Shown here: positions 31,740 to 41,780 of the stretch, one piece after another
How positions within the stretch are numbered: position 1 is the first letter of the stretch
How the letters are laid out: every line of letters starts with the position of its first letter
Origin: Albugo candida
Lineage: Eukaryota; Oomycota; Peronosporomycetes; Albuginales; Albuginaceae
NCBI GenBank assembly: GCA_905220665.1
Contig: CAJNAR010000173.1
Location: 186,001 to 250,000, forward strand
DNA length: 64,000 nt
Direction: 5' to 3'
The notes under the pieces: model-generated
Told to the model about the DNA's origin: nothing
Databases searched by the model: none
Seen by the model: only the letters and a program-made list of their open reading frames with translations
Made by a program: the position numbers and the translations under genes

Positions 31740-32151
31740 TTTGTATATAAATCGATACTTTAGCTCGCAGTTAAAATTCCTTGAATTTATTCAGATACCC
31801 CTTCCAATAGATACATTTTGTGGTGTTTGGTAAACAATGTCCGAAGGAGAGTACAGTATCTTTCTATACATACGCCCTTGGCGTTGGCATTTGTGCCGCT
31901 GCAACAATCCAGCAAAATGCTGCACATGAACAGTAATCTGGCCTCCCGATATATATTTGCATACACCCACCAAAGGGCTATTTCCCTACTCGACTTGAGA
32001 GATGTTGAAGCTCAAACCTCGAGGAATTCTTCAACAGCAATCACGTAAAGTACGTGTCATTACTATTTTTAACTAGAGTCGGTATGTCTATTTCCATTGG
32101 ATTAAATACCAGCAGCATTCAGTCGCACTATTCTTAGAGCCGTTCACGGAA
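31740..32151. promoter_or_regulatory. divergent intergenic region, coiled-coil gene / FYVE gene
   Basis: 412 bp separating divergent starts. It should contain both promoters. A 76-codon plus-strand frame (31818..32048) lies inside but shows no recognisable features. No repeat or RNA gene seen. Confidence 0.4.
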
Positions 32152-33687
32152 ATGGAAGCTCTCGATATGACCTTCGCAGTTGCGTTGCAAGCAAATCACC
32201 CACAAATTACAGTAGACTTGGCCACCATCAACTCTTGGCATGCTGAAGCAATGCGTGAGATTGAGCAGACGCTAATGGATACAAATTCTTGGTACTTTCA
32301 ATTCAATCAGATCAAGCGTAAAATGAAGCTCATTTACGATAAAGAAAATGTCCAGGGATATGTCGCTGATTACTTTGCAAAAACAGCGCAGACAGGGGAC
32401 ATTCCGTTTCGAATTCCAAGTACAGGCAAACATTCTAAAAGTCTCAGCAAGGTCGGATTATGCCAGGCAAAAATTGATAACCTTTCGTTGAAGGAGATTG
32501 CAGACTCCTTATATTCTGATACAACGTCCGATTTTCGATCCGTGTGTGCATCATTATATCAGGAAAATTTTCTAGATAGTGCAGTTCTGCAGGTTGAGAA
32601 AAGTCGAACGAAGGAAGATTTCTTTCAGTTCGTCGGTATGCGTTGGATTGCATTGCAAACATCAACCACCGGAATCGGAACTACTCGAGAATATATTCTT
32701 TTTGATAGTTCCGGTACAAGTGTGGACGCTCTTGGACGCAAAGTGCTGTACTCCTATTTTGAGTCTAAATCATTGACCCCCTTTGACGATCCAGACCAAC
32801 AGACAAGCCTTTCCTATACCTCACGTATATTCTTACTCCGGGAGGAGAAAGGTGGAATAGTGTACTATTCGCGTGGAGTGCTACATCGTCTTGGAGATCG
32901 ACAATTACCATCTTGGTTATATGTGAAAGAAATGATACAATCTTTTGCACAATCTTTTGCTGTGATGCGCAATATAGGAAGATTAGCAGATTTACGAGCT
33001 ATTTTAGAAACTATAGCTATGAGATCCGAATCCATGGAGGTCACTATGTCTGAATCAAAACACTGTCAAGTCTGCCATCGAAAATTCTCATTCATGCGAT
33101 TGCGGTACTATTGTCGATCATGTGGTGGAAATATATGTCGTCGATGCACTGTCAGCCTTCGGTTATTCAATGAGGCTAATCAATATTCAGCAGCGTTGGC
33201 GGTCGTGCGAGATAGATTCTGCATCAATTGCGTGCTACAAGCCAGAGAAGGAAGGGCACAGAAATCAATATCGCGTCCAAATCACAATGCGGAATACATG
33301 GGCAAAGAGGAGCAGAAGACTAAAAATGAAGAACAAGAGATGGAAGGTAACGTCGAGGAATTCAACATTTTGAGCATGTCCACCTTGGATCTATTCATCA
33401 AGCCAGAGGTTCACCGAGAAAGCATGACGCATAAGGCGGACGAACGCTCAGCCCGGCCTACCCTTGCCAACTCGCTATTGTTTCATAAGAAACCACAAGA
33501 AGAATCGCTCACACTGCGGCACGGCTCGAAGGGAATGGATGACTTGTCCAAGTCGATTGCTCAACAAGAAGCACTGTTGTTGTCTTTACTGGCAGAGCAA
33601 CGAAAACGGGCGACAGCTTTCGTTCGCACTGAACCTCCCACCGCCAACCATTTTTCCGATAGTGAGCGCTTTGAGATCATTTCTTAA
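32152..33687 (+). CDS. FYVE zinc-finger protein with START-like N-terminus
   Basis: Intronless 511-residue protein of a type greatly expanded in oomycetes. Residues about 1-290 have the START-like fold pattern seen upstream of FYVE fingers in this lineage (FQFVGMRWIALQTSTTGIGT, EYILFDSSGTSVDALGRKVL). The FYVE/PHD-like finger lies at about 300-365: CQVCHRKFSFMRLRYYCRSC, GGNICRRCT, and RFCINCV. The usual R+HHC core is changed to RLRYYCRSCG, so phosphoinositide binding may be weakened. The C-terminus is charged and ends in a helical SIAQQEALLLSLLAEQRKR segment. Probable endosomal or lipid-linked regulator; substrate unknown. It converges with the next gene. Confidence 0.85.
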   Translation: MEALDMTFAVALQANHPQITVDLATINSWHAEAMREIEQTLMDTNSWYFQFNQIKRKMKLIYDKENVQGYVADYFAKTAQTGDIPFRIPSTGKHSKSLSKVGLCQAKIDNLSLKEIADSLYSDTTSDFRSVCASLYQENFLDSAVLQVEKSRTKEDFFQFVGMRWIALQTSTTGIGTTREYILFDSSGTSVDALGRKVLYSYFESKSLTPFDDPDQQTSLSYTSRIFLLREEKGGIVYYSRGVLHRLGDRQLPSWLYVKEMIQSFAQSFAVMRNIGRLADLRAILETIAMRSESMEVTMSESKHCQVCHRKFSFMRLRYYCRSCGGNICRRCTVSLRLFNEANQYSAALAVVRDRFCINCVLQAREGRAQKSISRPNHNAEYMGKEEQKTKNEEQEMEGNVEEFNILSMSTLDLFIKPEVHRESMTHKADERSARPTLANSLLFHKKPQEESLTLRHGSKGMDDLSKSIAQQEALLLSLLAEQRKRATAFVRTEPPTANHFSDSERFEIIS

Positions 33688-33787
33688 GTGAAATTGCATG
33701 TATCACGTCCTCATGAGCTGTTCCATTACTCAAACAAAAGAGCGTCAATTCGCACAGTGCGCAAAGAATGTGATACTGGGACTTATC

Positions 33788-34984
33788 TCAGCCTTCTATA
33801 GATTTACGATGTCTCGAGGTGCTTTGCGATGAGCAATCTACCGCTTTCTCCTCACGTTTTAATAATTTTTCTCGAAGAAGTAGAGACCGTAAAAGCTGCA
33901 GGCTCAATTCATGAACCTCTTCTAGTTCTTTAGATCGTGCATCATAATCCAATTGCTGTTTCTCTTTCTCGTACAGGATTTGCATACGTTCGTTTGCCAC
34001 TTGTTGACGCATATCCTCGAGAGTATTCTCAAAATACTGCTGGGTAGACATTGTGTTCTTGCTTGTAGCGATAGTATCTCCTTTCCAGTCCTCGAGCGCT
34101 TCCAAATGGTCAACAGATGAGCAGTTGTGCTCCCCTGTGGAATGTATAGCGTCACATATTTCGATTCCGATTTTTGTATCGTATCTTTTGTCATTTGAGG
34201 CAAGCCCCGACAGTAGATCTTCAATTGTCATTTTGCAATGATTGACCTCAAATTCAGAGGATTTGAGTTTATTGTACACTTTCGCCAGCTCTTTATCGTG
34301 TTTTCCCATTGTCGTCATGCCACTTTCTTGATGACAGTGAAATTGTTCTTTCATGCCTTCATTGCTCCAATGCTGAACGATCCTTATCCATTCTTCAACA
34401 CGAGCCTTCACTCTATTCGAGCTCAATCTTCCAGCACCTTGGGCAAGTTTACCGATCTTTCCAGCGATAATTGAAGGGTGCAAGTCTTGCTTATGAGTTC
34501 TTACGAGAAAATCAATACAATCTAATGCGTTCTCCAAATCCCTACACACACTGTTATCATCCTCATCGATCAGACGGCGTCGAACTTGGTCTGTGAACGC
34601 AGTGGGTGTATCATGATCTTGATTATTATTTTCTGTGTGCAACTCAGAAGAAAGATTCTCTTGGATGCATGGATAAGGATTGTTTTGCGGCTTTCCTAGG
34701 GGCTTTGGATCGTTATACGTGAAAACAGCGGGGTCTTCTATCATTTTCCTAATTTTCTCGAGTTCAGCCATATAACTGGTTTCATTTTCAGCAGCAGAGT
34801 CGTCGTCCAGCTCAAAGATTTCCGAGTCTAAAAGTTGTAGCGAGGACGCCGAGGAGCACGAATCCGATAATGATACACAAGTAGACTGGTCTGCACAAAT
34901 TCCCTGCTCGGATTGTTTTGCATTCAGTACGTGTAAATTAGTCGTGCAGTTGCCGTCAATGCCCATTAAATCTCGTTGAAACAC
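33788..34984 (-). CDS. acidic coiled-coil protein of unknown function
   Basis: Intronless frame of 398 residues, not recognised. The first 120 residues are acidic and serine-rich, the middle is helical and polar, and the C-terminal 80 residues form a coiled coil (TLEDMRQQVANERMQILYEK, then LSLQLLRSLLLREKLLKREE). No signal peptide, membrane segment or catalytic motif is visible. It marks the left border of the gene-poor island. Confidence 0.65.
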   Translation of the reverse strand: MFQRDLMGIDGNCTTNLHVLNAKQSEQGICADQSTCVSLSDSCSSASSLQLLDSEIFELDDDSAAENETSYMAELEKIRKMIEDPAVFTYNDPKPLGKPQNNPYPCIQENLSSELHTENNNQDHDTPTAFTDQVRRRLIDEDDNSVCRDLENALDCIDFLVRTHKQDLHPSIIAGKIGKLAQGAGRLSSNRVKARVEEWIRIVQHWSNEGMKEQFHCHQESGMTTMGKHDKELAKVYNKLKSSEFEVNHCKMTIEDLLSGLASNDKRYDTKIGIEICDAIHSTGEHNCSSVDHLEALEDWKGDTIATSKNTMSTQQYFENTLEDMRQQVANERMQILYEKEKQQLDYDARSKELEEVHELSLQLLRSLLLREKLLKREEKAVDCSSQSTSRHRKSIEG

Positions 34985-36257
34985 GATCTGTGACGTTTGA
35001 GTATAAGATTCTTTATGACGTCTATTCAGAGCTAATCGATTGACAATTGGTACTTCGTGTCACATGCTCCAATCATAAAAGTGAGACTTCTCACCGGTCG
35101 TTTATGTCAGCTCGTCCATCTTCCGACGAATACATCTCGATAACGAGTGAGCGGTTTCTATCATGATAACGTTGTAACTGATTTGAATCATTTGGTGGAA
35201 TTATGTACACGTGAGTTATAGCTACGCAATGAACAAGTCAACCTGAATCTAGATATCCAGGGTAGAGTAGATTTTGGTCTATAAGATGGGTTTATCATTT
35301 GAGTATACGCAGGCTGCGAGGTAAATCGCACACCTTCTTCGATAGATTGCCCGCTTGTGCCAATCAGTGTAGAATCTATGCAGACAGGTTCTAAAATCGC
35401 GCACATTCAAACCAACAAGCCGCTTGAAGTACAATTTATGATAAAGATGCACTGAATTTTATAACCAATGGATACTACCAGAACTATATCCCTAAATTGC
35501 TTCTAGTTCGAATTTTCGTAATATAAGATGCAACCACTTGCTCCGAACAGATTCTTCCAGCAGAACAACTTCTCGGAGACCAACGAGTCGGAGTGAGCCT
35601 CATTTGATAGCGGTGTGCAGCATTGCGTCAAAGCTATGAATGTCACTGTCCCACAAATTGGAGTGCACATCTGTCCATTGAATGGTTGTAAAACAGTATT
35701 TTGCGGGGTTACCGCTATCGTAATACGGTGCAATGATTTGACTTTATGCTCTTTCCTAGGAAACTAGGTCAGTTCATTTATCGGCGCAAGTACATGAGAT
35801 CAATTTTCAATACATTTGAAATGCGATCAGATTCGGAAAAGTAGCAGTGGCGGAGCTGTGTTATGCACACCACCGATTATTTTCCGAGTCATGCCATCGA
35901 TAGAAGCGACTTTAACGATATCACCAAGAGCTGGCGTTCAAATGAGAAGTGCTTCAGAAACTAAAGCTTTTTCTGCACCATTCCTTGGTAAGCGAGAATT
36001 ATTCGACTCCATAACAGTACATGATTGCGACAGTAATTCCCTTTGTTCCTATTCAGCTGCGATTATGGCATGCATCAAGTTGTCACGGAAGCATACAGTA
36101 TCATCAGATTTTCTCCATCTCAAAGATGCTGCCCATAGGAGCTACTGTTGGGCATGTAAGTCGGACATTATCATCAAAATGGTAATGCAATCATGATACT
36201 CGTGCATCTCGATAGATGGATAATATCTGATACCTTCTTTGGGCTACTAGGCGAAGC
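34985..36257. other. gene-poor stretch with decayed coding sequence
   Basis: About 1.3 kb without a gene I can support. Several short frames on the minus strand are interrupted by stops (see the pseudogene entry). The minus frame at 35503..35733 is cysteine-rich but has no start exon or signal peptide that I can find. Confidence 0.45.
35827..36012 (-). pseudogene. possible gene relic with one in-frame stop
   Basis: A minus-strand frame of about 60 codons starts at an ATG (36012) and stays open except for one TGA. It has protein-like composition on both sides of the stop (LPRNGAEKALVSEALL, then TPALGDIVKVASIDGM and KIIGGVHNTAP). The KIIGG string recalls the activation site of trypsin-like proteases, but the flanking residues do not confirm that. 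It is most likely a decayed fragment; chance is not excluded. Confidence 0.3.
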
Positions 36258-36262
36258 TATTA

Positions 36263-36292
36263 GAGGTCCATGATACATAGTCACTGTATATT
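36263..36292 (+). repeat. left terminal inverted repeat
   Basis: 30 bp, identical to the reverse complement of 36839..36868; outer edge abuts the TATTA target duplication. Confidence 0.88.
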
Positions 36293-36838
36293 ATTACACG
36301 AGGTGATGAAGATGCAAAATCCGCAACGTGGAACCTCAAGAAGCTGCATTAGATTCATACATTGGTTTCATATCGCCTGGCTGTGAAACGGATCATGCTG
36401 GTTCAACGAAGCTGCTGGATTTGTTTTTGACGGCACGTGCATACACGTACATAGCTCAGCTCGATTCATTGGAGATAAGAAGTCTCTCTGTACAAGTCCC
36501 ATCATTTCTCATTTATGGTTCGTCAAATCATCAACGAATATGCGCTGCATGCATCCATCCATGGCACATCATGGCGAACGAATCAGCGTCCTCCCATTAG
36601 ATACTCAAAGAGGTTCGATGTATTTGGGACAATCAAGTACACTCATTCTAGTGGAAGCATGGCCAAGAGTATAGGCAAGATGCTGTTTCGAATGTCGTGA
36701 AGTAGGGCCATTCATAATAGACTGCAACTACATTTGTCAATATACACAATGCATACATATCTTGTTGCCTTGTAACCGTGTTTGTTAACTATCATGTTGC
36801 TTTTTATCACATCACATCTACACTATCCATCTCGTATA

Positions 36839-36868
36839 AATATACAGTGACTATGTATCATGGACCTC
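36839..36868 (-). repeat. right terminal inverted repeat
   Basis: 30 bp, reverse complement of the left terminal repeat; followed at once by TATTA. Confidence 0.88.
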
Positions 36869-37064
36869 TATTAGGATGCCATGTCATACCGCACGCATAC
36901 TCACGCTAATTGGATTCCACGGTACACCTTACCGCCATATCTAATAATAGCGCTTCCACTGCATGAGTTGCATGAAATCAATGCGTACGCCTCATCCTGT
37001 GTGTCCTTTGTAGCAACTTACGCATTGCAAAAGACACACGAAATGAGACATACCCATTGAATTC

Positions 37065-38477
37065 ATGTCATCCGCTGATCGCGAGTCAATTCCGACTCCA
37101 ATCGGTCGCAAGCGCGGCCTTTTTCCAACGACAATGTCACCAATCAGCATGCAGAAGCATGCTAAGAGACTTGCGAGGCCAGGTCAATATATATCTGTGT
37201 CGTTCTTTTTCATTCTCATACATACTAACTATCATTTTGAAATGCAGCGAACAAGAAAGACGACCGCTAATGTTACCAGAAATGGACCAAACCGTAGTGC
37301 GGCACCAGCAACCATGAAGCGTGTCGGCGGTGGATACGTATTGCGTCCACAACCAACGGAGGCGTCTACGCCACCACAAACCTCAAGGCGTCCAACACGA
37401 CAGCCCGTGACGCCACCGACGCCGTCCCAAATCAGCCCAAGGCGACATGAAGCAGCGACCAATGTGACCCGCGTCGGCAGTACAAACGCGCCGCGGCTGA
37501 CTTCGACACGACGAGTAGCCTCAACCCCGCGAGCAAACCCAACAGCGACTCGCGTCAATGGCCCTGTAATGCGTGCTGATGCGGGTGCGCGTCCGGCAGC
37601 GGTCTCCAGAGCAAGAGTGACGTCAGCGACACGAACGCCAGTCATGCCGGCAACTCCATCCGAAGCCCAACCGCGACTTAGGGAGGTAGCGCAGCTCAAA
37701 AAACAGAATGTTCAGTTATCGCGCTCCCTGGAGGTCAAGACAAATCAACTTGAAAGCGCTAAAGAGCAAATCGGTCTACTTAAAGCGGATGCGCAAGAAC
37801 TGAAAAAGCAGCTGGAAGTTAGCCGTAAAAGCAATGCTATTTGTCAACGCAAGCTCGACCATGCTTTAAAGACACACAGAGAGGATGGTTACAACCTGAA
37901 CGAGCTATTGGAAGGACACACAATACTAAAGCAAGAGTTGGCAAGATCCAAGGCGACGCTGGAGGAGTTCAAAGTTCTCATGGAGCATCAGCAGAAAAAA
38001 ATTATCGAGCTCAAGCGCGAAGGTGATTTGAAGACCTCAGAACTGACGGATGAACAAACGGATCGTATTTCGACCGAGCTTCTTTACCAAAAGCAACATC
38101 AATGCGACGAATCAAAGATGAAGCAACTAGAGCAAGCTAATTTGAAGCTCAAATCGGAGGTGGTGGAGTCACGTGCTATGCTTGAAGATTTCAAAGCGTT
38201 TATGGAGAATGAGCTCAATTATTTGGGAAGTATCAAAACGGATATTGATGAAAGAATGATGCGTTCAATGGAATATAAAGAAGATGGATATACCAATTGC
38301 GACCAAGGAGACGCAGTCGGTGGGCATCAAGTGCACTCGGAAAATGACCTCATTCCGTCATTGAAGATGCATATACACATGGTGGAATTAAAGCTCAAGA
38401 ACAGCGAGTACAACAATCACATACTGCAAATGCAACTGGATCGGATGCGAAATGAACTTGACAGTCAGCAAAACTAG
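37065..38477 (+). CDS. basic Thr/Pro/Arg-rich coiled-coil protein
   Basis: Not recognised. The frame is open throughout, but 37197..37247 is very likely a 51-nt intron: donor gtgtcg, branch-like tactaac, pyrimidine tract, acceptor aatgcag; as a multiple of three it hides in the reading frame. Removing it gives 453 residues. The first 190 residues are basic and low in complexity (repeated TP, TR and AR pairs). The rest is a long coiled coil (QLKKQNVQLSRSLEVKTNQL onward to MQLDRMRNELDSQQN). GC-rich codons in the basic region differ from neighbours. A cytoskeletal or nucleic-acid-binding role would be a guess. The stop codon is followed within 5 bp by a tandem repeat array. Confidence 0.68.
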   Translation: MSSADRESIPTPIGRKRGLFPTTMSPISMQKHAKRLARPGQYISVSFFFILIHTNYHFEMQRTRKTTANVTRNGPNRSAAPATMKRVGGGYVLRPQPTEASTPPQTSRRPTRQPVTPPTPSQISPRRHEAATNVTRVGSTNAPRLTSTRRVASTPRANPTATRVNGPVMRADAGARPAAVSRARVTSATRTPVMPATPSEAQPRLREVAQLKKQNVQLSRSLEVKTNQLESAKEQIGLLKADAQELKKQLEVSRKSNAICQRKLDHALKTHREDGYNLNELLEGHTILKQELARSKATLEEFKVLMEHQQKKIIELKREGDLKTSELTDEQTDRISTELLYQKQHQCDESKMKQLEQANLKLKSEVVESRAMLEDFKAFMENELNYLGSIKTDIDERMMRSMEYKEDGYTNCDQGDAVGGHQVHSENDLIPSLKMHIHMVELKLKNSEYNNHILQMQLDRMRNELDSQQN

Positions 38478-38481
38478 CAGG

Positions 38482-38932
38482 ACGTCGCATGCAACTGGAA
38501 ACCAGCAACCGACGCATCTTCCATGGCCTCATTACGTCATTGTGGTTCAATGCAAAAGTGCTGGATTGGTGACCTCATTACGTCATCATGTATTCAGCTC
38601 TTCTTGGTCGAGTTGCAATATTTATTCAGAACGTCGCATGCAATTGCAAAGCCAGCACCCAATGCTTATTTTCATGACCCCATTACGTCATTATTGTGCA
38701 AAGCGAAAGAGCTCGATTGGATGACCTCATTACGTCATCATGTATTCAGCTCTTCTTGGTCGAGTTGCAGTATTTAATCAGGACGTCGCATGCAATTGCA
38801 AAGCTAGCACCCAATGCTTATTTTCATGACCCCATTACGTCATGATTGTGCAAAGCGAAAGAGCTCGATTGGATGACCTCATTACGTCATCATGCATTTA
38901 GTTCTTCTTGGTCGAGTTGCAGTACTTAATTG
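38482..38932 (+). repeat. three tandem 150-bp repeats carrying six ATTACGTCAT sites
   Basis: Units start at 38482, 38631 and 38783, each opening with acgtcgcatgcaa. Units 2 and 3 are nearly identical; unit 1 is more diverged in its first half. Each unit holds two copies of ATTACGTCAT (38531, 38577; 38682, 38729; 38834, 38881), spaced 46-47 bp within units and 105 bp between units. The core TTACGTCA resembles an ATF/CREB-type bZIP site, and all six are in the same orientation. The array begins directly after the stop codon of the coiled-coil gene, so it would lie in its 3' UTR or flank. Confidence 0.85.
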
Positions 38933-39152
38933 TAATTAATATAAGTGAGCTTGCTACTTTGGCACTTATTTATTCTGTAATGCTTACTGTTCTTATATCT
39001 TTCGTTAGAGCAAGGGAGTGATTGACGAAGCAAGCATGGAAATGGTCGCCACTCCAACGGCAACCTGGTCAGATTGGTAGACTCGGCAAGGAATTTGAAG
39101 TATCCGGCACGGACGTGATGATGCAGGGCTGTACGCGCTCATCTCACACGCA

Positions 39153-39356
39153 ATGGATGCCAGGTTCAAGGCATCATTATCGAAATATATTTCACGTCTT
39201 GTATTACTCGCTAGCGGAGCTATGGCAGTATATCACAAACGCAACGAGCCCATCTCGCTGCTACCGCGTTTAATTACCTATCAGGCGGCTGTAGGCAATT
39301 ACGCTGCAGCCTACCTCTTACAGAGTGCATCATATTGCACCGATGATTCATCTTGA
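39153..39356 (+). CDS. possible short secreted peptide (67 residues)
   Basis: The frame begins MDARFKASLSKYISRLVLLA and reads as a signal peptide with a plausible cleavage after GAMA. The 42-residue mature part has one cysteine and no known motif. It lies in gene-poor DNA and could be chance or a truncated secreted-protein gene. Confidence 0.25.
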   Translation: MDARFKASLSKYISRLVLLASGAMAVYHKRNEPISLLPRLITYQAAVGNYAAAYLLQSASYCTDDSS

Positions 39357-39997
39357 AGGGGAATACGATGTACTGCCCCCAGTATATCTTTCTAACACCT
39401 GTTTTATTCGGACAACAAACGCATTCACTGGGCTCATGTTGCGTGACAATTCATTCTGTGAATCCGCGATAACCATCACAACACGCTACAAGCTGATATG
39501 GCTCGAAATCAGGATTATGCCAACGATAACCGTAACAACCAAACCTGATGTAGAATGCTCCAGCTCTTTCAATGATACCCAGTAGATGAGAACCTGGATA
39601 CGAGTGAAGAGAAATATGTTCAATGGCCTATGTTCTAATAGGGACTGGCTAAAAGAGAGTACCATCGATTCAAGCAGGTATCACATTGTCTATGAGAACA
39701 CATCGTTTTATCATAATAGGCTTGGACGCGACACTGCTAGCTTCCGAAACTGATGTACGCGAATCTTGGAAAGTAATGGAAGAAGCTATATTGGCTACGG
39801 TAGAATCGCAAATGTAATCGCTGAGTCTCTTTTCAGCCCTTGCAAATGTGATGACCCAGCTGCATTGCAAGACATGAACCTTTGATCTCATGCGTCCGAA
39901 ATTCCTTCCAATGCACGTGTAAAATTGAGAATACTGCTTGAGCGTTTCGTTGTTTATGCACTGACTGGTTGGGCATTACCTGGAAATTGGTAAATTG

Positions 39998-40180
39998 ATG
40001 GCTCTATTTCGAATAGAGATTGGAGTGCGATCACTGTTGCAAGCCCTGAGTGTAGTGGCAGCGTTGACTCTGGCTCTAGATGCGGAGGGAAGGTCAAACT
40101 CTATTCCTAACGAGAGAGCGAATCGCAATTTTGGCTTTGGATGCTACAAGAAGGATTTCACGGGAGTGAAAAAGCTCTAA
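39998..40180 (+). CDS. possible short secreted peptide (60 residues)
   Basis: The frame starts MALFRIEIGVRSLLQALSVV and continues with a hydrophobic core ending ALTLALDAEG, typical of a signal peptide. The short mature part (RSNSIPNERANRNFGFGCYK...) is polar and basic. No homologue recognised. It is either a small secreted peptide or the 5' remnant of a longer gene. Confidence 0.3.
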   Translation: MALFRIEIGVRSLLQALSVVAALTLALDAEGRSNSIPNERANRNFGFGCYKKDFTGVKKL

Positions 40181-41780
40181 GTGAATTTCTCGTAGTCGGA
40201 AGTTCAAATAAAACTTGTTCTAAAACTCAAAATGTTTAGTTGCCAGCTTTCTGCTTTTTAGTGTGCGGTGAGCCAAGGCACCCTTACTTCTGTGGTACGA
40301 AAAGCATGTACTATCTTCTCTCATGATAGCAATACGATATCCTGCTGGAAAATGCACGCTGAGTCATAAATATTCGGGATGCAGATCATGAGGTTGTGGC
40401 TTTACAATCATCTCTGGCAATACCTGGATAAGGACACAATTGTAGGAAGTATGCAAGCATGAGAATATGGCTCTATTAATATACGATTATTTTTCCTATA
40501 ACCATTGAAGCCTGAGTCAGCGTGAGGCTTTATATTGAGGCCTGAGTCGACGCGAATCTTACAGTGTCAGAACGACCGCTAGGAAACTTCAAGCAAATCA
40601 TTTACATGCTTTTCAGCACCTACATTACCGCGGTAAAATAAGCGATTGCGTGAGGAATCACAACAGCTTGGTATTCAAGCACTGAGTGAAATACTACGAA
40701 TCTGCACGTGTTGCTTCTTCATGAACCGCTCTATATCACATTGAATGGATTTCTGCCGTGAACGCGAAAGGTCTGCATACACGCACCGTCTAGAATCTCA
40801 CAAACGATGAAACGAGAGTGCAGCATTTTGCAAGTCTAGACTTGTACCTTCAAGCTGGCTATCATTGTGTCATTCCAAATCTCTTAGATAACCACAATGT
40901 GGTTCCTAGATTGGCTTCGCTGCTCGTCGTTATCTTTGCTTGTTTGACTACAGTGAATATGTTGTAAATCTTGTCACTCCATTCCCAAGCATTTCCATTT
41001 GGATGCCGCACATTTCTTTAATGTTGTCGCGCTTCTTAGCTTCATGACCTAATATAGCCGCTAGCATCATTAGATGACTTTTGTAATTCTCCCCAGCTCA
41101 TGCTTGCAGACACGCATGTGAAAACGTGATCTCCGACATACTATTTCATGGCCTGAACTCGTGCTCGTATACCATTTGCTGCATTAGAAAAGACCACTCG
41201 GAACTTCTGCGTAATTCATTTATAGACTGAAAGGCGTGTAGGTCACCACCTGTAATTGCTTGTGTATCTGCAGGTGCAAATGCTCGTTGTTGCATGTCAT
41301 CATCATCTTCCTGTATTCTTCTTACCAGCTCCTACTCTCGGATGCTGAGCGACTACGCTTAAATGCCAGTTTTTCCTTCTGGTCGAATACATGCTCCATT
41401 TCGCCGTGAACAAAACTTGTCCCGCAAAGAATTATTTTTCCTGCAAAGGTGTTCACTGAACAGGGTAGTTGATATAACTTCCAGGGGTCTAGTACCTAGA
41501 ACATTGTTGCTGATGATACGAGAATATAATCAATCACGCTGTTCACTGAGGGACTGAGTAGTGAAGCGGGTAAGTCCTTCGATGTATTTCCTGACACGTT
41601 CGTCCAAAAAGGCAGCTTGATTACTTGCGCTTAGTCATACTCCAGCTAGATAGAGAACACGGACATTTGTGCAGACAAGATCTATAAGGATTGCAAAAAA
41701 TTGCTCTCATATATCATTTTTTATCCGATTCCAGATGTAGATCAGCTCGTGAATATAATCGATAATACTAAAAAGCCCAC

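Larger units (their letters stand above)
36263..36868. mobile_element. 606-bp non-autonomous DNA transposon (MITE-like) with terminal inverted repeats
   Basis: The left end reads GAGGTCCATGATACATAGTC and continues; the right end is its exact reverse complement. The first 30 bp of both ends are identical when inverted, and similarity continues with small gaps to about 42 bp. The element is flanked on both sides by the 5-bp direct repeat TATTA (36258..36262 and 36869..36873), a target-site duplication. It encodes no transposase: the only frame of note inside (36328..36600, plus) has no transposase motif. The central TTA or TA of the duplication would also fit PIF/Harbinger or Tc1/mariner insertion, so the superfamily is undecided. 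Perfect ends suggest a recent insertion. Confidence 0.85.
38933..41780. other. gene-poor region of about 2.8 kb
   Basis: No conserved gene, RNA gene or long frame is visible. Two very short plus-strand frames with signal-peptide-like starts are listed separately. A short direct repeat (gcctgagtc...cg) occurs twice near 40507 and 40542. The remainder looks like AT-leaning non-coding DNA. Confidence 0.5.

Noticed and set aside
35503..36200. Copia-type retroelement remnant
   Set aside because: Translations of both strands show no integrase, protease or reverse-transcriptase motif.
38452..38777. Plus-strand frames of 84-90 codons in the tandem repeat
   Set aside because: They follow the repeat periodicity and have no protein features of their own.
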